In this document: positions 38,451-51,220 of the stretch, in pieces
Layout: every line of letters starts with the position of its first letter
Numbering within the stretch: position 1 is the first letter of the stretch
NCBI RefSeq assembly: GCF_000276665.1
Contig: NW_004955416.1
Span: forward strand, 3,890,643-3,954,642
From: Chinchilla lanigera
Lineage: Eukaryota; Chordata; Mammalia; Rodentia; Chinchillidae
Length of the DNA stretch: 64,000 nt
Direction of reading: 5' to 3'
Notes under the pieces: model-generated
The model's input: the letters and a program-made list of their open reading frames with translations, nothing else
Database searches by the model: none
Told to the model about the DNA's origin: nothing
Made by a program: the position numbers and the translations under genes

Positions 38451-38622
38451 GGTTTTTGTTTTTTTTTTTTGTGCTGAGGATTGAACCCAGAACCTCTGCA
38501 CCAAGCTACATTACCAGTCCACTTTTTATTTTGAGATAGGGTTTTGCTAAGTCTTGTGATCCTCCTGCCTCAGCCTCCCACAGTGCTGAGATTGCAGGTA
38601 TGAGCCACCATACTCATACCTG
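38451..38622 (-). mobile_element. B4-like composite SINE (ID head fused to B1)
   Basis: A minus-strand ID part (gctgaggattgaacccagaa) is followed by a B1 part (ttttgagatagggttttgc, cctgcctcagcctcccacag, gagattgcaggtatgagccac). Such ID+B1 fusions are the B4 family of rodents. Confidence 0.8.
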
Positions 38623-38861
38623 CAATTAAATTGATAAATTTAATCCCATAACACTATCTCCGTGATAGAGATGCTAAGCTCACCTTCCACCCTTGTGCTC
38701 TTGCATAATCTTTCTGCCAACTCCTTCAGCTGTCACTGTGCCAAGCAGTGCCCCAATCTACCTGTGTTACCTATTGATTTGTTTGCATTTTCCAGCATTT
38801 TTCTAGTATTTTATATACGTGGGGTCATATAGCATGTGTCCTTTTTGCTTGGCCTTTTTAT

Positions 38862-39052
38862 TTCCAATACTATGGATTGCACCTAGCGCCTCACGCTGAC
38901 CTATAAATCCAGCCCTTTCTATTTTTTATTTTGAGGCAAGTCTGAGAGTTGCTGAGTTGTGCAGGCCAGACTCAAACTTGTGATCGATCCTTCTGCCTCA
39001 GCCTCCCAGATTGCTTGGGTTACAGTTAGTACCATCATGCCTGGCTTGTCTG
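38862..39052 (-). mobile_element. B4-like composite SINE
   Basis: Same ID+B1 order as 38451-38622: actatggattgcacctagcg, then attttgaggcaagtctgag, ctgcctcagcctcccagatt and accatcatgcctggc. Confidence 0.75.
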
Positions 39053-39792
39053 GTCTTTTTTTTCCCCATAACACAATTATTTCATTAATTTGCATGAATA
39101 TTGTCAAATATATCATTCCTTTTTATTGCTGAGTGTATTTAATTACATGGCTGTACTACTTTTTTTTATCCATTCACTTATTTATTGAGAAGTTTGTAGC
39201 TCTGGCTATTACTAATAAAGCTGCTATGAACAGTTTTATAATACCTTTATGTGGTTTCATTACTCTGGAGTAAATACTGGGAATGAAATGGTTGAGGTAA
39301 ATGATAAATGTTTTTACCTTTTGATGAAATGAACTATTCCCAAGTGACTGTACTGCGACACATTCCCCCAGTGGTTTCTGACGGCTCGAGTTCCTTCTAG
39401 CCTTCCTATCCCTTGGTTCTTCAGTCTCTCCAGTAGTTCTGTAAAAGTGTCTCCGTGTGATTTTAATTTGCATTTCTGTAACAGTAAGTTATACAAAGTA
39501 TCTTTTTATACTCTTATCTACTACCTATTTGTCTTCTTTCGATAAGTGCCTCAAATCTTTGCCTCATTGTAAGTGAGGTGCATTCTTCTATTGAGTGTTG
39601 GTGGGTATTTAGGGTTTTAAAGTGCTGGATATAAGTTCTTTGTGAAATATGTGATTTGCAGATATTTTCTTCTGGTTTATGGCTGGCCTTTAATCCACTT
39701 AACTCTCTTTGAAAGATCAGAATTTTTATTTTTTGTGAGGTCCAATTTATTGATTTTTTTTCTCTTGTGGACCATGCTGTGATGTTGTATCA

Positions 39793-39794
39793 GG

Positions 39795-39832
<38 letters not shown>
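39793..39832. repeat. (GA)n microsatellite
   Basis: About 16 GA units within the L1 remnant, just upstream of a SINE insertion. Confidence 0.95.
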
Positions 39833-39834
<2 letters not shown>

Positions 39835-39876
39835 ATGAACTAGGGTTCTTTTTGTTGCCCTTTATCAGGTTGATGA

Positions 39877-39978
39877 GGTCAGGAATATAGCTCAGTGGTA
39901 CAGCACCTGCCTGGCAAACGTAAGGTCCTGGTATTCTCAGTACCATAAAAAAAAAAGGAAATTTATAAAAATGTTTTC
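39877..39978 (+). mobile_element. ID-like SINE with 14-bp TSD
   Basis: ggtcaggaatatagctcagt opens the head; the tail is A-rich and extends to 39978. Target-site duplication TATCAGGTTGATGA lies at 39863-39876 and 39979-39992, interrupting the L1 remnant. Confidence 0.9.
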
Positions 39979-40121
39979 TATCAGGTTGATGAAACTCTGT
40001 TCTATTCCTAATTTACTAAGAATTTTTAATCAAGAAATATATCTTGAATTTTATCAAATGCTTTTTCTGCATCTGATAAGATGATCTTGAGTTTTTAAAA
40101 ATCATAAATTATGATGATTGA

Positions 40122-40303
40122 TCTTTTTCAATACTTGGGATTAAACCAGAATATTTAGACTGAGCTACATCTCCAGTGCATTTTTACTTTTAATTTTGAG
40201 GCAAGGTCTTGCCAACTTGCCCAGGCTGAGCTCTGAATTGCAACCTCCAGTCTCAGCTTTCCAGAATGCTGGGATTACAGGTATGTGCTACCAGGCTCAG
40301 CTA
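40122..40303 (-). mobile_element. B4-like composite SINE
   Basis: ID part (aatacttgggattaaaccag ... gagctacatctccag) followed by B1 part (ttttgaggcaaggtcttgcc, aatgctgggattacaggtat). It lies within the L1 remnant. Confidence 0.75.
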
Positions 40304-40923
40304 ATGATTGAGTTTGGAATGTCATGACAACCTGGCATTCCTGGAATAAACTACATTGTCATGCACCAATATACTTTTATATTTTGTTGAGTTTGATTTG
40401 ATAAAATTCATTCAGAATTTTATATCAATGTTCATGAGCAGCAAAGATCTATAGTTTATTTTTCTTTCTACATTTTTTGGTCTGGTTTGGTATTTTAAGT
40501 GTTGTTGGTCTCACAGTATGAATTGGAAGGTATTCCTCCTCATTAATTTTCTAAAAAAATTTGTGCAGATTTATTATTTCTTTTTTAAATTTTGGTAGAA
40601 TTCCCCAGTTAAAACATGGGCCTATAGTATTTTGTTGTTGTTAGGTTTTTAGCTACAAAACTGATTTTTTATTAGAGTTTTTATTAGTTTTTTTTTCATT
40701 CATGAACTTTGATACTTTATCTTTCAAACAATGTACCCTTTTATCTAAGTTCTGGAATGTCCTTCAATAAATTTGTTCAAAATATTCCTTTATTATTTTT
40801 TTAATATCTGTGTAATACGTTGTGATATTGTCTTTCTCATTCCTGATATTGATAGTCATGTCTTCCAGATTTAATAATATGCCTAGTTTTATGTAGTTTT
40901 ATTTGACTTCTAAAAGAATCAGC

Positions 40924-41022
40924 TTTGGGGCTGGGGATTTAGCTCAGCAGCACGGCAACTGTCTGGCAAGCGCAAGGTCATGAGTTCAGTTCCTGGTACT
41001 GGAAAAAACAAAAACAAAAAAA
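40924..41022 (+). mobile_element. Young tRNA-derived (ID-type) SINE with 14-bp TSD
   Basis: It begins ggggctggggatttagctca and ends with an A-rich tail (ggaaaaaacaaaaacaaaaa). Target-site duplication CTAAAAGAATCAGC lies at 40910-40923 and 41023-41036, a clear insertion into the older L1. Confidence 0.95.
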
Positions 41023-41437
41023 CTAAAAGAATCAGCCTTGTTTTCATTATTTATCTATTGAAAATGTTTTTTCTGCATCTGATAAGATCATACAAGTTTT
41101 TAAAAAGTATTATGGTAAATTATGGTGATTTTCAGTACTGAAGGTTGAACGAAAACCTGTGGAAAATTATTTCTTATTTCACTAGTTTTCATTTTACATT
41201 ATTATTCATAATTTCAGCTTTATTTTCTCTTGTGTTTTCTAAAGTGAAAGGCTGAGATTACTGAGTTGAAACCATTTTTTTTAAATGTAGACTTTTCAGT
41301 GCTATAATTTAACCTCTAAGTACTCTTGTAGCTGCATCTTGCTATTTTTATCGTGTCATGTTTTCATTTGCTTTTTGTTCCATATACTTTCTACTCTTTT
41401 GACTTTCCTTTTGGCCCACAGACTAACTTTTCACACC

Positions 41438-41507
41438 CCACCTTCCCCAGTACTGGGGATCAAACCCAAGGTCTTTTGAACATAAGCAAAGCACTCCAGC
41501 TTTGATA
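41438..41507 (-). mobile_element. Partial old ID-like SINE
   Basis: ccccagtactggggatcaaa ... agcactccagctttgat is a diverged, truncated tRNA-like SINE on the minus strand. Confidence 0.65.
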
Positions 41508-41626
41508 AGTGTACTATTTTGTTTCCAGACATTTGGAAAACTCCATATGGCTTTGTGTTATTAGCTTATAGTAATTTAATTCCATTGTGATCAGACAGTA
41601 AAATTGAATCCTTTTAAATTTATTGA

Positions 41627-41719
41627 AGGGGCAGGGACATAGCTTAGCAGCACAGCACCTGCCTGACAAGTGCAAGGTCCTGAGTTTGATTTCCGGTACC
41701 AAAAAATAAAAAAGAAAAT
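41627..41719 (+). mobile_element. ID-type SINE with 11-bp TSD
   Basis: ggggcagggacatagcttag to an A-rich tail. Target-site duplication AAATTTATTGA lies at 41616-41626 and 41720-41730, inside the L1 remnant. Confidence 0.9.
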
Positions 41720-42149
41720 AAATTTATTGAGATTTGTTTTATGGCCCAGACTGTAATTATCTTTTCTGTGTGTACTGAAAAAGAAGATTCATTCTACCTT
41801 TGCTGAGTGGAATATCCTATACGTATCAAGTAGGTTAAATTGATACAGTAGTTTTGTCTTTTCCATGGTTTTGCTGTCTGTTTTTTAAGTTACCCATAGG
41901 ATAAAAAATACTAAATGGAGAATACCAGAAAGAATCATTTCATAAGTTTTATATGGGCTGCATGGCAGCCCACCGTTCTGAGTGGCATGATGAAGTCTAC
42001 CCTCCTTTACCTGGCCCAGAGTGTGAATCATCTCTTTGCCAGCATATTCACGCTATATACACTACCTGCCCATTGGTCAGTTAGCTGCCACCTTAGGGAC
42101 TCAGAGCAGCTATCATTGTATCTTAGGGTCTGTGTTCAAGTAACTTTCT

Positions 42150-42254
42150 TTCTTTTTTTTTTTTTTTTGGTTTTTTTCCAGTACCGGGAACCGAGCTCAC
42201 GACCTTGCGCTTGCCAGGCAGGTGCTTTGCCGCTGAGCTAAATCCCCAGCCCCT
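42150..42254 (-). mobile_element. Young tRNA-derived (ID-type) SINE
   Basis: A minus-strand copy with a T-run start and the head ending aaatccccagcccc. It is nearly identical to 25524-25630 over the head. Short flanking repeats (gtaactttc before and after) are the likely target-site duplication. Confidence 0.9.
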
Positions 42255-43964
42255 TAGGTAACTTTCATTTTACTTAATAATGATCACAAAGCACAAGAGT
42301 AATGATGCAAGGGAGGCACCAAGGCACAAAACATGAAAGGCCAGGTTATCCTGGTTCTGTGTGGCAGTACCACAAGGAATAAGGAAAAGCGCACAGTACA
42401 TGTAAGGTTCAGTAGTACCCTTAGTTTCAGGCATGCCCTGGGTATCTTGGAATGTGTCCCCTGAAGACTGAGCAGGGGAGGACTACTGTGTATGCTGACA
42501 TGTATGCACTGGTCAGTATTCTGCTGTGTATATGAGGAAGACTCAAGCCTTTGGAATTCTGCATAGCTCTTTGCTGTTGGTATTCTGTCCAGTGGACTCT
42601 AAAGGCCTCACTCTTCCCCATCTCCAAGCTGCAGCTCTTCATCCAGTGAGACCACTGGGCTTCGCCTGGGCTCTGTGCAGCACAGCCTGCAGATTTCTTC
42701 AGGTGGAAAGCTGAGGTAGCGAAAGGGCTCATCTCATGTTTCGCTTCCTTCACAGAGCACAGTCCTTTATTGCTTGACGTCCAGTGTTTATAAACTGTTG
42801 TGTGATCCATTTTATTTATTTGTTTGTTTTGGTTCTTTCCAGGGGAGGCTAAATCCTCTCAAGTAGGACTCTCTCACAGCTTAGTAGATTATAAGTGAGT
42901 TTGTCTTGTTCAACATTAACGTGATCACCTTATTTATGCCTTTTAATTTATAAATTTCATGTTATCATAAACAAATATTATTAAACCTCAGTATTGAGTA
43001 ATCTATGAGATGGTGACATTCGATTATGAAGCTGTTTTGCTTTGGTTTGACCTTGTTCTTTCCCGTGCACATATGTGGCATGTGAAAGCAAGGCAGGCAT
43101 GCAATTTGCATGCCTCATATTCTCATAAAGGAGAAATCTGTATGAAGTCTATTTCATACCAGAATATGATTTCCAGAGTCAGCTAGAAATGAATAAACAG
43201 GATGTTTACCATTGCCATATTCCTATAAAATTTAAATTTGTCCTTTGAATTTCCTTTTCCTTTTAACACAAGCTAGTCATACTCGTTGGTACTTCCCTTG
43301 CTCTTTTGCTTGCACACGTATAGTCTGTCTTATAATTCCTGTGAATTGCATCCCTGCTTTACTCCCTTTCCCACCTGAATACCTGACACAGACATTGCTC
43401 GGGTTTTGTCCTTCTTTTCCTTCTTACACAGGTTTCTATGAGCAAGTTATCTTGCTAATCTCTTGGTTCTCTTTTTATTCCTTCTTGCCATTACTTTCTC
43501 ATCTGCTGCCGGCCTCTGTGCTCACCACCACTATGTCCATTTTAAGTGAAGTCTTCCAGCATCCAAAGTATCTTATTCTAATGATTATAAATTATAAGTT
43601 AAGGCAAAATCCTTTTATTCAGTAAAGGGTTTTTTTTTAGAATTCATAAAATTGATCAACTAATATGAATAGGAGAATATCTTAATCATCCTTGCTAGCT
43701 TCAGCTATGATAATTTTAAGAGTATGCTGTATTGATTATGAAGGTGATGAAAATGAAGCCATCCGTTGTGAACTAACAGGCCGGCTATGTAAGGCCATGT
43801 TGAACTCAGCAGTAGACTATAGTATCTGATCAGTCCCAGTCACCTTTCACTGTTTTAGGTGAAATAAATATTTCAGCACCACAAATTGCTAATGCAACAA
43901 ATTCTGACAGACTGGTCTACTAGTAGTAGTAGCATAGATATATGATCAAATTCAGTAGATGTTA

Positions 43965-44110
43965 CTAAGTTCCTTTTATATAGAGACAACATTTAATGCA
44001 TTTCAGAGACTACAAAGATGAACAAAACCTAATCTTGCCTTTGAGGAATTTAATTCAATTTAATAGGGAGACAAGATATGTACATACAACATTGAGTACT
44101 AGCATGTTGA
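43965..44110 (-). repeat. LINE-2-like remnant
   Basis: Phrases such as agactacaaagatgaacaaa and tcttgcctttgaggaattta resemble the complement of the L2 3' region. Strongly decayed. Confidence 0.4.
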
Positions 44111-44129
44111 AGGCAGTGGCTTAAACATT

Positions 44130-44290
44130 TACATGTATTATTGTCTTTAATCTGCTTACATCTTACCATAATATATCTACTAACATTTTATCCCCATTTT
44201 ATATGAGAAAGTTGAAGCATGAAAAGATTAAAAGCCTAGGTCAAAGTTACAGAGATAGAAATCCAGAAGAGTTTTGTTTTTTGCTTTTTT
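44130..44290 (-). repeat. MIR-like element
   Basis: ttttatccccattttatatgag, agttgaagcatgaaaagatt and aggtcaaagttacagagata follow the minus-strand MIR core. Confidence 0.6.
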
Positions 44291-47200
44291 TAAGTAGAAG
44301 TGTTGCATTTTCAGGACCAGACTTCCGGGTGGGGATTCTCGTAGAGTGCCAGGGGTGGACAGAAATAAAAAGTTCAGTACACCAGTACTGTTGCTCTTAC
44401 AGTCATCCATATTGAAATAAATCATTAGTGCCCAAGTTATAGTGATGGTAGTAGAAATGGAAGGGGACCATGTAAACATAAAGAGATTATAAAGACAGAA
44501 TTTACAGAATTTGGCAAATATTGACAGTGTGCAATAAAACATCAGTAAAAATGTTGCACTTGGGAGTATGGAACAAAGACAACTTTGAGGGTTTAATATT
44601 GGTGGCAGGAAGAATGATAATGTTATTTAAATATTGGTTAGCAGTAACTTCAGTGGAGATGTTTAGAGAACTCCAAAGGCAACCTGGGCTATAGGATAGC
44701 ATTCCAGGTGATGGAAATAGCCATAACTTAACATCTGCAATAAAGTTTGGAGAACTGATTAGTAAAATTTCTGACTCTTATAGCAAGTAAAATTATTTTT
44801 AAATTTAGTGACTCAGCCTAAATCTCTGGCATTTGAACATTTACAGCAGTGTTAGTTCCATTGCACTGAATCTCACTGTTTGTGGTAGTTAACCTCACAT
44901 CACTTCCCACCAGGAGTTAGTTGTGTTTAGAAAGTCATACCGAAATGCAAGATTGTTAAAAGGATTGCTTTTAACAATCACACTTGAAAGAAACCTTGGG
45001 AGTTGCATTTGTCAAGCAGCTAGGAAAACCATTCATGCATACCCCACGTCCAAAGCTCCATTGGCAGCCCAAACATAAAGAACTGAAAGGTCATTCTTCT
45101 TCCTGCAGTGTGATGGGTTGTTGACGTATTTTGACACAACAGTACAATGCTGAAGGGATCTGACCTTCCTGCAACACTGAGGGACTCAGGTTTGGTCCGA
45201 ATACCTGACACTCAGTGCATTTTTGTGCCTTTCTCCTCCTTCAGAGATAACACATGCCTCAAACCTGAAATGCTGTCTTCAGTGCAGAAATAGTAAAGGG
45301 TTTAAATGGATTTAAATGAGTACTTCTTAGCTTTCTCTAGCCTTTCTTTTCCTTGTTACTGTCAAACTTACAACATATCTTAGAACTATTAATGCTTTTA
45401 ATTAAAAAAATTAATTTCTCAAAGTGATAAATGTGAATGGAGGTTGTTAACAGCTAGCAAGAAAAAACTAAACAAATGGGGTCTCTATACTATATGTTGT
45501 ATAGTCTTTATCTTTGTGATAGAAACCCATTTATTGGAGTTCAGATGTTTGAGGATTGCCTGTAATGTGCAAGATTAATGTACACAGAAGTAAATCTTAG
45601 GTAACTTTTGAAGTAATTGCTTTGCAGTTATGCCATGTGCTAAAAAGCTGAAGGCTTAAAAGGAGGCCCAAGTTCTGTGCACGCTTCTGTCATGTATGAA
45701 TGTGATGTTTATGTTAGATTTCTATACTGTGAGGTAAAGTTTTTATTGGTTACTCATATTATTTCTAATTCAATATCACAGTAATATGAGGATGAGAAGT
45801 AAAAATATTTACTATTAATGATTTTCTAAACTATAAAACATAAGCAAAAATACTTTCATAAAATTTTTTTAATCTTAAGGAGCTATGCAGAAAAATATTT
45901 TTGCCATGTCCAGAAATAGTCAATATAAAATATGTGCAATTATATTTTCCAAGCATTTAGATTGTACTTTGCAAAGTGTGGAAAATTTTGTGTATTTGTT
46001 TTAACACTGCAAAAAAAAGAGTATTCAAGTATTTCAGTCAGATTGGCTCCAAATGTGGTAACTGCTAAAGGAAATTAAGATACTTTTGTCCAGGGTAGGT
46101 ATTTTAGTGGCATAGCTAAAATTAGGAGTAAAATTTTGAAGTACTTAATTGTTTTAGCTCCTCACCTGTTTTGCATAATCACTGCACTTCACAGTAACAC
46201 CCTGAATATCATTGATTTTATTTAAATCTTTTTTGTATTTTCACAATCATTTCAAATATTGTCATGTCCCAGAAAGCCAGTGCCCACAACCCACAGTGCA
46301 AGTTCAACTTCTTCCTGCCTTACAGCAAGACCGCAGCTCCGATTTCCCTAGTATTCCTCTTTCAGATTAGACCTCTAAGTTTGCGTGCCGTGAGAATTGA
46401 CGGTCCCCATTCTGCTCTGCCTGTCGTATTCCTGGTGACACACACTCCATTGTGCCAAGATGTGGCCACCCTGCACACCTTACCTTTCAGGATTGTATGT
46501 AGTTTTTAATGACATTTGCTTCCGACATTGTAGCTGTATTTCTCAGTGTGGAGTCTTTACACAGGAGTAGTTGAAAATCTCTTTTTTCTTAACTATTACA
46601 TGGGTTAATTTTACATAACAATGACAGGTTTCCTGCTGAAACTTAAGTGGCCAAGTCTTTTTTCCAACCATTCTCTAACAGTGTCTCCCCACACTTAGCT
46701 CTGTCCCTACTGATTGCTTGAATATACAGCAGCTCCACATAAATTATACTCCAGCCCAGTTACAGGCACTTTTTCTGATACAGGACAGTCTTTTAGCTGG
46801 TTTTGTTAGTGACAGTGTCTTTCCTCCAAATCCACCCATAGGTACAAAGGAAAAATTAACCCAACTGTGTCTGATAGTATAGCATTTTGTCTACATCTTC
46901 TCCTCAGAAAGTATATGACAAAGTTCTTCTCTTTTGCCAGCTTCCTGGCTTTCTTTTTTACAAGTTCATAGTAAAATTTCTTTGACTGTAGTGAGAAGAA
47001 ATTCTATCAATTATTTTTAAAAGCAATAATTCATTATAGTTGATCATAAATGTCAGGAAGCAAAGACCCAGCTGAAGCATTTTGTCACTAATCATGCTGT
47101 TTTTCTTCTAATTAGTTAATTTACATTTTACAAATTAAGGGTAAAATTCAGACAGAAGATAACATCATAGCTTTAACTGACCTATATTTGTATCTGCCAA

Positions 47201-50200
47201 ATTTAAGTTAATTAGAAATGTAGATACTGTTTGTTTTATCTGTCAGAACAGCTCATCTTTTATTTTAAAAAAAAAGAAAAAGTAGACATACTTTTTCCCC
47301 CTCAACATTTATCATCTAAATAATAGTCTTGCCAAGATGGCAGCCTCATAATAAACTCTTTTCAGTGGAGTCATGGGTAATGAAGCTTGCTTGTGAAGGC
47401 AGCGAAAAATGTTGTCTGGCCAAATGCATGAATATGATGGCTAGAGAATCAGTGGACTTTCTCAGTCATCAATCTTTTTAGTAGCCTCTTATACATCTGA
47501 GTATTTTGATAGATGATCTAATAATTGAGTTATCTATCTTTCTAACTATCAGAGTTGCATAAAAATTATTCTCACATGCTACTGAATATTAAATATATTA
47601 GGCATTCAGTAAATTTTTCATAGAAAGGCCAAAAGGTGAAAGGTTTTTGTTATTCTGTAAATACCTCTTAATATATGGAGTGTCAAAGCCTCAGAAATAT
47701 TCAACTCTTAGCCCCTTCTAAGAATTGAGAAGTACAGTATATATTTAAAAAAGAGAACACACCAATCATGAGTATATTGGCACATGTCAGTGAAAAGTAG
47801 ACCTTGGTGGATGTACAGGTACAGCTCAGTGGTATATAATGCTGTGAATGCACTTGGACATATACTTGCTGGTTGTGTCCTAACACCAGTGACACATTTA
47901 ATATGACACCAGCTTGCCATACAGGGAGCAGTAGATGACACAGGTGCTAAGAGTGACTGTCTGATTTTGTTGTACCCATCATTTTGAGAGGAAAACAATC
48001 CTACCCAAATGAAAAACAAAACTACCCAAATACTTTTATAATATCCAAGTAGTTCCTTCCTCAGTGTGTGTATGGGGGTATTTTAGTCATACACACGCTA
48101 TTAAAAGCTTATGGGCAGGGATGCTTTGCTGGGATTGAAAAAGTGGCAAGGAAATCTGGCCGTAAGCAGATCACTTACAAGTAGGAACCCTCCTCATCAC
48201 CATCCACACTTCTTCAAGGTGACCATCCTGAGATGACTTCCTACTGCCCAGAACTGAAATAACAGGAGTTCTGTCCTAGAAGAGCAGGCACTTGTTTGCA
48301 AATCTGAAGGATTACCAGTCCTGTGCATCTTGAAAGGCACTCAGATGAGCAGAGCCTTGTAAATTGGATTTCTATTAGCCAGCCCCAGTGGTAGCTCTTC
48401 ATCAGTGGAATGGAAGGAAGTGCTATCAATAGCCTCACTTCTAAATACCTTTGCTTTTTTTTTTTTTTTAATGCCACATTTGTTTTTTCTCTTGCACATC
48501 CAAAATGGTAACAAATACAAAAATCACTGGAATTAATTCTGTTTAAGGTTTTAAATAGACCTTCAACTATGGAAAAAATTTAAATGTTTTTCAACTTGAA
48601 AAAAAACTTGGAATAAAAATCAAAGACAAAATGGTCAGAAACAAACATGGTAAAAATATCTCAAGCCTTGCTTTCTGTTTAGTTTCTATTGATTTCTAGT
48701 TTCTATTGTCCTCCTTATAAAAGTCTTAAGTAAGAGATTTTTCTTCCTCTTTATTTTCTGGATTGAAAATAATAATTTTAAGGATAGTACCAATTGTGGA
48801 CATTGCTCTGGTTTACATCTGAGGAACCATTATTTTGATAGTTTGATTTTTCTTGGCTTTAAGAATTTTTGCCTCTGTTTTTGCCTAGATTCTTAGCTAG
48901 AAAGAACTGGTATTAATTTTATTCTAAGAGTTGTAACTCAGAATTTTTTAATTCTTAGATATCTATTCAGGATTATACATTTAAAACTGTTTGAAATGAC
49001 CATATTGGGGAGGCTTAGGGAAAGGGAATAGTCTTTCCTTAATCAAAGTAGCAAACATCTGTGTTCTTTCTAGCCTGTCTTTTGATTAGCATGGACTCAT
49101 CCATCACTGGTCTTTGATATCTACACCGAGAAGTCCTGTCCTTTTGTTTTAAATGATAAATATGCTTTTGTCATGAATACTCATAGGCAACCCGGGATTT
49201 ACATCTGAATTGTCAAAGTGTAACTGTCCAGCTCCTGTGATGAGCGACATTATTAGTGAAATAAAGAAGTTTTTAATTTGTCATGGATAGGCCTTAGATG
49301 GTGACATTAGGAGGGCTGAGATACTAGAAAAAGTTGTTCTTTCTCCACTATTTCTCTGAATTTGTTCTTTATCAGTAAGGAGCAATCTGCTGCTGGAGAT
49401 TTTTACTTTAATACCTTTGGACTACCCTTTTGGATTTTTTTATTTACATTTGATGGCTAGTAGTCCCCCTCAAAACTAATGCTACTTGAAGTAGCAGGCT
49501 TCTGCAACTAGCATCAAGATTTGTTCTATGTTACTATTACTGTTAACGATGGCAATTCTTTAAACTTCAGCATTTTAACAATTAGAAACTTCAACAGAAA
49601 TTGCATTAACTTTTACATGGTTGTCTAGAAGTTCAAGACAACTTTTTAAAAACTAGGTGGAATAAGGCTGTTTTCTCTTCATCAACTGAATTGATTGGTT
49701 GAGTTAGCCACAGTAGTCTTTAATTTAAAATGCTGGGAATTTGTAGGAAAGTTAAACTACATATTGTAGTTTAGGTATGATATATCTCTATAAAATTCAC
49801 TGGAATTGTTTCATCAGTATTAAATTTATTTTATTAAAGGTTGTAGTCCTTACTCCACAAATGCATTGATACTGGATTTTCTGTGCTTTGGTTGCATTGA
49901 AACTGAAATTTAGCAGTCATCTTGGGGGAAGTTATTTTTTGATTGCCCAGAAAAATTATTTTAAGGTAAAAATGTAACAATTAGAAATTAACCCTTATCA
50001 CTTTGTTTTTCTTTTTCTAACTCTGCCTTTCCTTGGGTAGTATTTCCTAGGTTACCTGTTTCCTGAAAGAATGCAGTCTTGTTCAGCCTTGTTTCCAAAT
50101 AGAAAATAATCACTTAGAGTTCTACAGCCCAACCCCTTACATTAATTGAGATTTTTGTACTATAATGTAAGTGTCTAAGTTTGTGAGACCTCAAGGCTTC

Positions 50201-50774
50201 TGCCCAACTTGAAGACAATGATGCCAGTGAGCTTCTGTCCAGAGTTAATCAGCTGCAGAATTTGTAAACTACACATGTGTCAAAGTTGAAAATGTTAGCA
50301 CTCTAATAGAAGCTTGAAAAGGTTAGATCTGATAAAAGCCGTCAGCAGTTAAAGAAAGTGATTTATGGGAATGTAATGACACAAAATGCCTCATTTATCA
50401 CTCATATATAGATAGGTTAAGGTTCCCATATCATACTTTTAAAAACTTGACCACTTCTTATTGTCAAAATAGGTACTTAATTGCCCTTCATCTTTTTCAT
50501 TTTCAATTTATTTCATTTCGGTTTGGCAATTTTATCTATCGCTACTTTACTGTCATTCACTTCATATGGTTCCATTTAAAGTCATTCATATTTTGAATTT
50601 TCAAAAATTGTAAATCACTGCTCTTTTTGAAGTATTACTAGCTGAAGCTGTTCTGAAGAAAGATGCAATCTTATATGTTAATTTACATTTTTATTTAATG
50701 CAAATACCATGAAGATATATTAAAGTTTCATTTACTTTTTTGTACTATTTATAATTTTCACCAGCATTTTATAA

Positions 50775-50775
<1 letters not shown>

Positions 50776-50831
<56 letters not shown>

Positions 50832-50855
50832 TATATATATGAGAGAAAGAGAGAT
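50776..50855. repeat. (AT)n/(AC)n microsatellite with fold-back ends
   Basis: A run of about 21 AT units, a short ACACAC and a further AT run are bounded by CTCTCTCATAT on the left (from 50776) and ATATGAGAGA on the right (from 50837), which are inverted complements. Confidence 0.95.
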
Positions 50856-51112
50856 ATGTCACTTCTTCAAAGGTTTAACATGAAATTTTAAGAGACAGTG
50901 CTGCAGTGGGTTTATCATCCTGTAAACTCAACTTACTGTGTAGGCTGTACACAAATTAAATTTAATGAAAACCTTGCTGTCTGGTTAAGGGATAAATAAA
51001 AGAAGGTAAAAGGAAAAGTTACAAGAGCCACACCAAATCATACTTTTTTCCCAGTATGATTATAAAACAGTTCTCAATTATTTTGGTATACATTCTAGAA
51101 AAGATACTTATG

Positions 51113-51220
51113 GTTTTTTTTGTTTGTTTGTTTTTTGTTTTTTTCTGGTGCTGGGAATTGATCTCACGACCTCACACTTGCCAGGCAGGTGCTGTGCTGC
51201 TGAGCTAAATCCCCAGCCCC
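51113..51220 (-). mobile_element. Young tRNA-derived (ID-type) SINE with 17-bp TSD
   Basis: A minus-strand copy ending aaatccccagcccc. Target-site duplication TAGAAAAGATACTTATG at 51096-51112 and 51221-51237, with one difference (C/T). Confidence 0.95.

Larger units (their letters stand above)
38360..41880 (-). mobile_element. Decayed LINE-1 (L1M-type), about 3.5 kb with nested SINEs
   Basis: The left edge matches the complement of an L1M 3' end (ataatataattggtatataataagctg). 39100-39200 shows tttttattgctgagtgtatt, 40010-40080 the ORF2 complement aaatgctttttctgcatctg, 40800-40860 ctcattcctgatattgatag and 41730-41830 the segment before it in ORF2. Order is that of one element on the minus strand, broken by SINEs at 38451, 38862, 39877, 40122, 40924, 41438 and 41627. 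No frame is intact. Confidence 0.75.

Noticed and set aside
42427..42810. Minus-strand ORF of 127 codons
   Set aside because: No similarity to a family I know, no splice signals in support, and opposite to the only gene.
43245..43625. Plus-strand ORF of 126 codons with hydrophobic runs
   Set aside because: T-rich sequence gives hydrophobic residues by chance; no signal of a real exon and no match to the CDIN1 C-terminus.
47808..47895. Possible very old ID-like SINE (gctcagtggtatataatgct)
   Set aside because: Only the A-box-like segment matches; the rest is too diverged to support a call.
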